Positions 1 through 5,071 of a stretch of 11,645 nt of DNA are shown here, in pieces. This stretch comes from an uncultured Bacilli bacterium (GTDB lineage Bacteria; Bacillota_I; Bacilli_A; RF39; UBA660). Within the stretch, counting starts at the first letter, position 1; each line of letters starts with the position of its first letter. The notes below the pieces were generated by a model, which was not told the DNA's origin, searched no databases, and saw nothing but the letters and a program-made list of their open reading frames with translations. The position numbers and the translations under genes are program-made. Location: contig CAJTZY010000025.1 in NCBI GenBank assembly GCA_910584085.1, positions 1 through 11,645 on the forward strand, read 5' to 3'.

Positions 1-68
1 GACTTTTAGTCTACTTTTTCTACTATATTTATAGTATCACTTATTTCTCATTTTTACAATACTTATAG

Positions 69-98
69 ATTAGGAAAATAAAATATCCTAATTTTTTT
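69..98 (+). terminator. Intrinsic terminator-like hairpin
   Basis: ATTAGGA (69-75) pairs perfectly with TCCTAAT (86-92) across a 10-base loop and runs directly into a seven-T tract on the plus strand. It would end a plus-strand transcript entering from the left of the window; no gene is visible for it here. Seven base pairs with two G-C pairs is modest but normal for DNA this AT-rich. Confidence 0.5.
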
Positions 99-116
99 GT
101 TTTTCAACAAATTAAT

Positions 117-144
117 TTGACACAAAATAAAAAAAGTATAAAAT
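117..144 (+). promoter_or_regulatory. Candidate promoter TTGACA-16-TAAAAT
   Basis: A perfect -35 hexamer TTGACA (117-122) is followed after 16 bp by TAAAAT (139-144, five of six matches to TATAAT). No open reading frame with a ribosome site follows, so if active it would make a non-coding transcript starting near 151. AT-rich DNA yields such pairs by chance; the perfect -35 is the best argument. Confidence 0.4.
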
Positions 145-150
145 AAATTG

Positions 151-271
151 CAAATTAGTAAAGGAATTAAGGCACAAATCAAAACCGCGCATAAAATACA
201 ATGTGTGATTTTCACTTCCTACGCTCTGCGTTAGAAGGTTTCTAAAGAGTTAATAAAAAAACTTTTTTATT
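151..271 (+). ncRNA. Possible small RNA of unknown class
   Basis: This stretch follows the promoter-like pair at 117-144 and is less AT-rich than its surroundings, with CCGCGC (185-190) and CTACGCTCTGCG (219-230). Visible structure: ACGC/GCGT around a TCT loop with flanking CTTC/GAAG pairing (about 215-237); a competing hairpin TTAGAA/TTCTAA (about 232-246); and AATAAAAAA/TTTTTTATT (252-271) as a weak terminator. No coding frame with a ribosome site is seen. I do not recognise it as 6S, SRP, tmRNA, RNase P, a T-box or a known riboswitch. Existence as an RNA gene is inference. Confidence 0.25.
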
Positions 272-460
272 TAGCTAAATTAATTTTCATTTTTTAAGAA
301 AAATTAAAAAAATTTAAAAGAAACAGAGAAACTTATTATGATTAGTAAAAATATTACTAAATGTAAAATGACCAATAGATTGATTTTTTGTTGTCAATCT
401 TATTGTATCTTATATTTTATTTTTTTATGATTATAATAAAACACACTCTCCTTATATATA
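272..460. other. AT-rich intergenic DNA, no gene seen
   Basis: There is no convincing coding frame. The only structure noted is an imperfect hairpin, AGATTGA (377-383) with TCAATCT (394-400), followed on the plus strand by U-rich but interrupted sequence. The one open frame from 388 (66 codons) is a low-complexity Leu/Ile/Phe-rich string expected from AT-rich DNA, and it runs antisense over the DHH terminator and gene end. Confidence 0.5.
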
Positions 461-492
461 AAATAACTGTAATTTTCACATTACAGTTATTT
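461..492 (-). terminator. Terminator of the DHH phosphodiesterase gene
   Basis: A perfect 12-bp inverted repeat, AAATAACTGTAA (461-472) and TTACAGTTATTT (481-492), surrounds an 8-base loop, 15 bases beyond the stop of the minus-strand DHH gene. On that strand the stem is followed by TTATTTTATATATA, a T-rich tail suited to intrinsic termination. Confidence 0.75.
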
Positions 493-507
493 AAAAACGT
501 ATATATT

Positions 508-1473
508 TTAATTTTTTTCAAGTTCTTTAAATATCAACTGTTTAACCTCTTTAATTGTTTTATCCTTAATTTGTGCGGCTGCATTTGAACTATGCCCACC
601 ACCGCCTAAATTTTTCATAATTAAACTTACATCTATTTCTCCTAAAGATCTAGAACTAATCCCTATAGTATCACTACTTATTTTGCCAATTACAAAAGAG
701 GCCTTAACATCTTCAAAGGTAAGAAGCTCTTCTGCTGTTTCTGCAAGTTCTTTACTTGTACTTATATCATTTGCAATACACATAGCCATATCACTATTTA
801 TCATAAAACTATTTCTTATAAAACTAGCTCTTTTCATATATTGCTCTTTGGTTTCCTTTAATAATTCTTGCTTTAATATTGAATCTGCCCCCATTTTCAT
901 CAAAATTGCAGCAGCTTCATAAGTCTTACTAGTTGTTTTCAAATTAAAGCCATTCGTATCTATTTCTATTCCAGCAAGTAATATTGTAGCAATTACATTA
1001 TCTAACTTTAAATTTAAATAACTTGCATAATATGTTATTAACTCTGACATACTTGAAAGAGTTGAATCTATATATAAAAGCTTAGTATTTTTTATATAAT
1101 TACTATTCTTAATATGGTGATCTAAAATAACTATATCAATAGTATCAGTCAAATTAGAATATTCTAATCTCTCTTTAGAATGAACATCTGTAACTATTAA
1201 TAAAGTTTTACCATCTACCTTTTTATACGTTCTTTCATTTACACATATTATATCCTTTTCCATTTTATTAAATGCCTGATTAATATTAGTATTATAATTT
1301 TCCAAATGCTTGTCATTTAAAAATAAATATGACTTTTTTCCAAATGATTCTATTATTTCACATAGTCCTAAGCATGACCCAAGAGAATCCAAATCTGGAT
1401 CCTTATGCCCCATGACTATAAAACTATCATAATCTTTTATTATTTCATTTAATTTTATAAATAAATTTTCCAT
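508..1473 (-). CDS. Stand-alone DHH/DHHA1 phosphodiesterase (GdpP catalytic-half-like)
   Basis: A 321-residue cytosolic DHH-superfamily phosphoesterase. Metal-binding motifs are in order: GHKDPDLDS (22-30), VTDVHS (94-99), LDHH (117-120) and IEIDTN (169-174, Asp172). The DHHA1 substrate-binding part ends in GGGGHSSNAA (290-299). Wording around these motifs (GHKDPDLDS, AGIEIDTNGF, ISSRSLG) is closest to the C-terminal half of GdpP/YybT, which hydrolyses cyclic di-AMP to pApA, but the membrane, PAS and degenerate GGDEF parts are absent. Known stand-alone DHH-DHHA1 enzymes (Pde2, DhhP, NrnA) act on pApA, c-di-AMP or nanoRNA, so the exact substrate is open. The ATG at 1473 has GGTGA four bases upstream. 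The gene lies 39 bp after whiA, with a TATAAT in the gap, and ends at a strong hairpin (461-492). Confidence 0.85.
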   Translation of the reverse strand: MENLFIKLNEIIKDYDSFIVMGHKDPDLDSLGSCLGLCEIIESFGKKSYLFLNDKHLENYNTNINQAFNKMEKDIICVNERTYKKVDGKTLLIVTDVHSKERLEYSNLTDTIDIVILDHHIKNSNYIKNTKLLYIDSTLSSMSELITYYASYLNLKLDNVIATILLAGIEIDTNGFNLKTTSKTYEAAAILMKMGADSILKQELLKETKEQYMKRASFIRNSFMINSDMAMCIANDISTSKELAETAEELLTFEDVKASFVIGKISSDTIGISSRSLGEIDVSLIMKNLGGGGHSSNAAAQIKDKTIKEVKQLIFKELEKN

Positions 1474-1488
1474 ATCTTCACCAATAAT

Positions 1489-1503
1489 ATTATACTATAA
1501 AAA
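1489..1503 (-). promoter_or_regulatory. -10-like element shared with yvcK upstream region
   Basis: Read on the minus strand this is TTTTTATAGTATAAT, ending in a perfect TATAAT (1489-1494) 15 bases before the DHH start codon. The identical 15-mer lies upstream of yvcK (4971-4985). No good -35 lies at the right distance here (AATAAA at 1512-1517), so it could be a weak or extended -10 promoter, or simply common AT-rich sequence. Confidence 0.35.
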
Positions 1504-1527
1504 AAAGAGATTTTATTTTTTTTCTCT
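1499..1527 (-). terminator. Weak terminator-like stem at the whiA stop
   Basis: On the minus strand AGAGA, the last codons of whiA (1523-1527), can pair with TCTCT (1506-1510) across a 12-base A-rich loop, followed by seven or more T residues. The stem is only 5 bp, so it is probably at most a partial attenuator between whiA and the DHH gene. Confidence 0.25.
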
Positions 1528-2427
1528 AATCTTATTCGCAATATCCTTTATTTTTGTAAACCTATGGTGTAAGCCAGACTTTGTAAGTGGTGTTTTTGTT
1601 TCTATACTTATTATTTCACTAAGTTCAAGAAGTGAAGCTTCCTTATACTTCATTCTATAAACTGCTGCAAGTCTTGTTTTTTCATCGAGTAAATTAAGTC
1701 CACCAATACTTTCAATAAGTTCGATATCTTTAACCTGGTTACTAGCTGTTTCTATTATTTTATCAACATTTGCTTGTTCACAATTATTAAGTCTATTTGT
1801 CATATTTTTATGATCTCTATATATTCTAATATCTTCAAAATAAAGAAGAGCTCCTATCGCATTAATCATCCTAAGAAAATCTCCTATTTTTTCCGCTTCC
1901 TTTATATATACCATAAATTTATTATCTCTTTTTATAACTTTACTATTTAGATAATATAAGTTTAACTTATCTTTTATAAATTCAGCATATTTTAATGAAT
2001 CTACTATAAACTCCAAATGATATCTAGATTTTTTTGGATCATTAATACTACCACTTGCAATAAATACACCCCTTAAATATATTCTAGTTAAAATATCATC
2101 ATCTAATATATAATCATTTGGTATTTCAACATCTAAATTCAAGTCTTTAATAATAAAATCCAATTTATTACTTATTTCTAATATATAGACGTAATTTTTT
2201 TGATAATTATATCCATGTCTTACAGTAATTTTGGGACTTATACTATATAAATTTTTTATTAAGTTAAATATATGTCTAGCAACACTTGAATTTTCTGTAG
2301 TTACTCTAATAACATTATCACTTATAAAAGCATTATTTTTAAGTATAGCCGATAACTCAGTAATTGCTTCTAGTTTAGTAAGTTCTAACTTACTAAGTTC
2401 ATTTTTTACTATACCTGTGAAAGACAT
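1513..2427 (-). CDS. whiA: WhiA, sporulation/division regulator
   Basis: A 304-residue protein of normal WhiA length. Residues about 1-200 form the degenerate LAGLIDADG homing-endonuclease-like fold (YLRGVFIASGSIND at 117-130, then RYHLEF). After the conserved NMTNRLNNCEQAN block (209-220) comes a C-terminal helix-turn-helix region (about 255-300) containing LSEIISIE and TKSGLHHRF. WhiA is a DNA-binding protein; in Bacillus it affects cell division and chromosome segregation, in actinomycetes sporulation. It normally follows yvcK directly; here an IS110 element lies between them. The start ATG has only a GTGAT ribosome site (2431-2435), preserved at the edge of the element; an in-frame TAG lies in the element upstream, so no longer N-terminus is possible. 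A stronger AGGAG at 2476-2480 belongs to the element and is about 50 bases away. Confidence 0.95.
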   Translation of the reverse strand: MSFTGIVKNELSKLELTKLEAITELSAILKNNAFISDNVIRVTTENSSVARHIFNLIKNLYSISPKITVRHGYNYQKNYVYILEISNKLDFIIKDLNLDVEIPNDYILDDDILTRIYLRGVFIASGSINDPKKSRYHLEFIVDSLKYAEFIKDKLNLYYLNSKVIKRDNKFMVYIKEAEKIGDFLRMINAIGALLYFEDIRIYRDHKNMTNRLNNCEQANVDKIIETASNQVKDIELIESIGGLNLLDEKTRLAAVYRMKYKEASLLELSEIISIETKTPLTKSGLHHRFTKIKDIANKIREKK

Positions 2428-2436
2428 ATTATCACG

Positions 2437-2442
2437 TATAAT
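2437..2442 (+). promoter_or_regulatory. -10 half of the circle-junction promoter
   Basis: TATAAT, a perfect -10, sits one base inside the left end and points into the element. In the inserted state the DNA at the matching -35 position is whiA coding sequence (cctgtg), a poor match, so the promoter is split. In a circle the right-end TTGACT (3981-3986) would be supplied at 17 bp. Transcription would begin near 2449. Confidence 0.75.
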
Positions 2443-2448
2443 CTAATT

Positions 2449-2660
2449 ATGTGATTTTTTCACATATATTAGAAACTCCTTTCTTTAAATTTTATATTAC
2501 AACATTAGGGGTTATAATATTTAAGCACTGTGGATTTGTACCTATTTTATTACGGCTTGACCGGTTGGAAGTGACGACTACCACAGGCTTTTATTTTTAT
2601 TGGTAATTAGTTAGTTAACGCTTTGACGTTTTATATCCTACGTGAATACATAAATAGAAG
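2449..2660 (+). ncRNA. Candidate bridge RNA of the IS110 element
   Basis: A guide RNA that would bring donor and target DNA together for the transposase. A 5-prime stem-loop is formed by TATGTGA/TCACATA (2448-2466). The target-binding domain is closed by AGC-CTGTGG (2524-2533) with CCACAG-GCT (2581-2589); inside it a CGG/CCG hairpin (2553-2563) separates a weak left guide TATTA (2548-2552) from a right guide GGAAGTGA (2567-2574). The donor-binding domain is closed by CTTTTATTT (2588-2596) with AAATAGAAG (2652-2660); inside it an AACG/CGTT hairpin (2617-2630) separates left guide TAGTTAGT (2608-2615) from right guide TACGTGA (2639-2645). The guides match the element ends and insertion site (see findings). 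A second TATAAT at 2513-2518 could give a shorter RNA starting near 2524. The 3-prime end is approximate. Confidence 0.82.
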
Positions 2661-2708
2661 TTTTGTGTAAAACATACAGTGCATTAATACTAATTAGGAG
2701 GTGTTTTT

Positions 2709-3869
2709 ATGTATTTTGTTGGTATTGATATTTCAAAATACAAACATGACTGTTTCATTGGTACTGAAACAGGTGAAGTAATTGAAGAAAATTTATCTTT
2801 CACAAACACCAATGAAGGATTTAATCAATTACTTAATCTATTAAAATCTTTAGATAATAGTCAAGAAATAAGGATAGGATTTGAAGCTACCGGTCATTAT
2901 GGAATGAACCTTAAGTTGTTCCTTGAAAAGAATAATTATTCTTTTATGGAATTTAATCCTGCTCTTGTTAAAAGATTTATTTCAACTCAAACTCTTAGAA
3001 GAACTAAAACAGACAAGAAAGATGCCATGCTCATTACTAAGTATCTTATATCTGTGGATTACAAACCCCATCCAAAACAATTTTATCACAAATATTCATT
3101 AAAGTCTTTATCTAGAATGAGAGAAAAATTAGTAAAACAACGTTCTTATTATGAAGTTCAAATTACTAATACATTAGATATTATCTTTCCTGAATTTAAA
3201 CCTTTCTTTAATAATGATTTTTCTAAAACTAGTTTATATATTTTAAATAAATACAAAACGCCTGATAAAATCAAAAATATGAAAGATTATGATTCAATTA
3301 AAAAAATATCTAGAGGTAAATTCACTTCTGCTCAATTTATTAAACTTAAAAATCTTGCCAAAAATTCAATTGGTGTTTCAAATGATATATTTGAAACTGA
3401 ATTAGAATCTTTACTTATTCTCCATTCGGGAATCGAAGTTGAAATTAATAAACTTGAAAATAAAATTGAATCTATTATCAAAGAACTTAATCCACCAATT
3501 TTATCCATTAAAGGAATTGGTACTATTTCTTGTGCAGGAATTATTTCAGAATTTGGTGATTTATCTAGATTTAAATCAGCTGACGCTTGTGTTGCTTTTG
3601 CTGGTATTGAACCTAGTATTTCACAATCCGGAACTGAATCTTACACTGGTCACATGGTTAAACATGGATCTGGGCATTTAAGATATTTTCTTATGAATGC
3701 TGCAGATTATGTTTTTATACATGAACCTATATTCACAGAATTCTACTATAAAAAGCGTTCTGAAGGCAAATCTCATAGAGTTGCTTTAACACACGTTGCA
3801 AAAAAGCTTGTAAGGATTATTTATAAATTAGAATCCGATAATATCAAATTTAATTCTGATATAAAATAA
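2709..3869 (+). CDS. IS110-family transposase (DEDD/serine recombinase)
   Basis: A 386-residue transposase. The N-terminal RuvC-like DEDD domain shows Asp7 (GIDISK), Glu59 (FEATG), and Asp102 and Asp105 (TDKKDA). A helical and coiled-coil middle (about 130-260) follows, then the transposase_20 domain from ILSIKGIGTISCAGII (264-279) to SGHLRYFLMNAADY (321-334). Ser307 in EPSISQSGTE is the likely nucleophile by analogy with the catalytic serine of IS621. All five expected active-site residues are present and the frame is intact, so the protein should be functional. The start is fixed by a perfect AGGAGGTG (2696-2703) five bases before ATG. It lies downstream of the bridge RNA in the same direction, probably on one transcript. 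At 386 residues it is longer than IS621 TnpA (326, recalled). Confidence 0.96.
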   Translation: MYFVGIDISKYKHDCFIGTETGEVIEENLSFTNTNEGFNQLLNLLKSLDNSQEIRIGFEATGHYGMNLKLFLEKNNYSFMEFNPALVKRFISTQTLRRTKTDKKDAMLITKYLISVDYKPHPKQFYHKYSLKSLSRMREKLVKQRSYYEVQITNTLDIIFPEFKPFFNNDFSKTSLYILNKYKTPDKIKNMKDYDSIKKISRGKFTSAQFIKLKNLAKNSIGVSNDIFETELESLLILHSGIEVEINKLENKIESIIKELNPPILSIKGIGTISCAGIISEFGDLSRFKSADACVAFAGIEPSISQSGTESYTGHMVKHGSGHLRYFLMNAADYVFIHEPIFTEFYYKKRSEGKSHRVALTHVAKKLVRIIYKLESDNIKFNSDIK

Positions 3870-3894
3870 TGGTGTAATTTTATATCTACTATAA

Positions 3895-3945
3895 CCGCTA
3901 CTAAAAATTTTAAAAATTTAGATTTTTAAAATCTTTTTGTAGTGG
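3895..3945 (+). repeat. Long hairpin in the right end of the IS110 element
   Basis: CCGCTAC (3895-3901) pairs with GTAGTGG (3939-3945, one G-U), continued by an AT stem of about 16 bp with one bulge and a very short loop near 3918-3921. It starts 25 bases after the transposase stop. It may end the transposase message or mark the right end structurally; no T tract follows immediately on the plus strand. Confidence 0.6.
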
Positions 3946-3947
3946 AA

Positions 3948-3970
3948 CAAAAAAGTTTTAAACTTTTTTG
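3948..3970. terminator. Palindromic bidirectional terminator-like hairpin
   Basis: CAAAAAAGTTT (3948-3958) and AAACTTTTTTG (3960-3970) are exact complements around a single central T, giving an 11-bp arm with a six-T run on each strand. It could end both the plus-strand transposase message and the minus-strand yvcK message that now runs into the element. It lies between the transposase and the right-end -35. Confidence 0.5.
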
Positions 3971-3980
3971 AGAAAATGAC

Positions 3981-3986
3981 TTGACT
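3981..3986 (+). promoter_or_regulatory. Outward -35 half of the circle-junction promoter
   Basis: TTGACT lies 17 to 22 bases inside the right end and points outward. The same hexamer is the -35 of the two best host promoters in this window (9261-9266 and 9321-9326). In the present insertion it faces the 3-prime end of yvcK, where the DNA 17 bp on is not TATAAT-like. In the circular form it lies exactly 17 bp before TATAAT (2437-2442). Confidence 0.75.
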
Positions 3987-4001
3987 TCTTATAGTTAGTC
4001 A

Positions 4002-4955
4002 CTACCTTTGCATTAAATAATAAAATATATGAAATCCTAATTTTATATTATCATGCCTAAGCAAATTGTTTTTAGTTATATATATAAAATTATCTTCTAT
4101 AACTTGAATATCACATTTTTTAAAATTTTCTTCATCATATCTTACTGGATCTTTTTGTTCCTTAGTTTCATAAAATTTAACCATTTGCTCATTTATTTTT
4201 CCAGTATTTGCCAAAACTATATCTACTTTTCTCTTACCTAAATATTCATTTAATTTTTTTACATGATCTGTTACCGTAAAATTATCTGTCTCACCTGGTT
4301 GCGTCATTATATTGCATACATACATAATCTTTGCTTTACTTTTTCCTATTTCACTTACAATATCAGATATAAGTAAATTTGGTATTATACTAGTAAATAA
4401 ACTACCCATACTAAATAAAAGTAAATCTGCTTCCCTTATCGCTTTTAAGGCCTCTTTTGTAGCTACAGCATCTTCTTTATAATAAACCTTCTTTATTTTT
4501 CCCTTATCTAAAGTAATATTATGCTCTCCTTCAATAGTATTTCCATCTTCCATATCAGCCATTAATGTAACATTATCCTCAGTTAAAGGAACTACCTTAC
4601 CTTTTAAGTTTAATACCTTACTTAAAGCTTCTATTCCATCTGATAAATTACCTCTTATTTCACTTGCTGCCGTTAAAAGCAAATTACCCACTGTATGACC
4701 ATCTAAGTCACTCGTAGTATTAAATCTATAATTAAATAAGTCCATAACAAGTGGTTCTGTTTCTGATAAGGAAACTAAAACCCTTCTTATATCCCCAACA
4801 GCTGGTATATTAAATTCTTCTCTTAAAATGCCTGTACTTTTTCCATCATCACATACTGTCACTATTGCAGTTATATCCAATGGGTACTGTTTTAATCCAC
4901 TAAGTAAATTAGACATTCCTGTTCCCCCACCTAGCACGACAACTTTCTTTTTCAT
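4002..4955 (-). CDS. yvcK: YvcK/CofD-like UDP-sugar-binding regulator
   Basis: A 317-residue YvcK (gluconeogenesis factor) of normal length. The Rossmann-type N-terminus has GGGTG (9-13), then CDDGKSTG (35-42, the usual DDGGSSG block with changes), GDIRR (54-58), DGHTVGNLLL (85-94), GSLFTSIIPNLL (184-195) and CNIMTQPGETD (214-224). In Bacillus and relatives YvcK binds UDP-GlcNAc, is needed on gluconeogenic carbon, and affects peptidoglycan synthesis; it is not thought to be an enzyme. The start is supported by AGGTGAT three bases before ATG. It would normally be co-transcribed with whiA, but the IS110 insertion lies at its stop codon (TAG, 4002-4004), whose outer base falls in the TCAC repeat. 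The reading frame is intact to the last codon. rapZ, the usual upstream partner, is absent. Confidence 0.96.
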   Translation of the reverse strand: MKKKVVVLGGGTGMSNLLSGLKQYPLDITAIVTVCDDGKSTGILREEFNIPAVGDIRRVLVSLSETEPLVMDLFNYRFNTTSDLDGHTVGNLLLTAASEIRGNLSDGIEALSKVLNLKGKVVPLTEDNVTLMADMEDGNTIEGEHNITLDKGKIKKVYYKEDAVATKEALKAIREADLLLFSMGSLFTSIIPNLLISDIVSEIGKSKAKIMYVCNIMTQPGETDNFTVTDHVKKLNEYLGKRKVDIVLANTGKINEQMVKFYETKEQKDPVRYDEENFKKCDIQVIEDNFIYITKNNLLRHDNIKLGFHIFYYLMQR

Positions 4956-4970
4956 TTAATCACCTATATA

Positions 4971-4999
4971 ATTATACTATAAAAAGAAAAAAGTTTAAA
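4971..4999 (-). promoter_or_regulatory. Candidate yvcK promoter
   Basis: On the minus strand TATAAT (4971-4976) follows TTTAAA (4994-4999, four of six matches to TTGACA) at 17 bp, about 15 bases before the yvcK start. The hexamer is embedded in a 15-base string identical to one upstream of the DHH gene. The preceding gene has a strong terminator at 5047-5071, so a promoter is needed here. Confidence 0.5.
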
Positions 5000-5046
5000 C
5001 ATAAACATAAAATTTTCAAATAAAATTCAAATTTAAAAATAAGAAA

Positions 5047-5071
5047 AACTTATCACATAAAATGATAAGTT
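5047..5071 (-). terminator. Terminator of the surface-protein gene
   Basis: AACTTATCA (5047-5055) and TGATAAGTT (5063-5071) form a perfect 9-bp hairpin with a 7-base loop that overlaps the stop codon of the minus-strand gene. On that strand it is followed by TTTCTTATTTTT, giving a typical intrinsic terminator. Confidence 0.75.

Larger units (their letters stand above)
2432..4002 (+). mobile_element. IS110-family insertion sequence (IS110 subgroup, bridge-RNA type)
   Basis: The element unit is about 1567 bp, bounded by TCAC copies at 2432-2435 and 3999-4002; the exact crossover within these four bases cannot be told. Bounds rest on four agreeing signs. (1) Joining right end to left end places TTGACT (3981-3986) 17 bp from TATAAT (2437-2442). 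(2) A left-end RNA segment repeats the last 8 bases of the right end. (3) Another segment complements the junction TCACGTA. (4) Deletion restores a tightly spaced yvcK-whiA pair with a shared ribosome site. It has no terminal inverted repeats, as is normal for this family. The long non-coding left end upstream of the transposase marks the IS110 rather than the IS1111 subgroup. Transposition would go through a circular intermediate; that is family knowledge. Confidence 0.93.

Noticed and set aside
181..190. ACCGCG as the core of a T-box leader
   Set aside because: The rest of the T-box sequence (AGGGTGGNACCGCG) is absent, no downstream aminoacyl-tRNA synthetase or amino-acid gene follows on that strand, and the context does not fold accordingly.
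204..219. GTGATTTTCACTTCC as a remnant of the IS110 left end (similar to 2451-2463 and to the complement of 2567-2575)
   Set aside because: The similarity is limited to 8-10 bases of simple sequence in each case and does not continue, so a relic element is not supported.
2513..2518. Internal TATAAT as the main bridge-RNA promoter
   Set aside because: The matching -35 (TTTATA at 2491-2496, 16 bp) is weak compared with the junction promoter; kept only as an alternative start for a shorter RNA.
3439..3681. 80-codon plus-strand frame inside the transposase gene
   Set aside because: It is a frame-shifted, leucine-rich shadow of the intact transposase, with no sign of programmed frameshifting.
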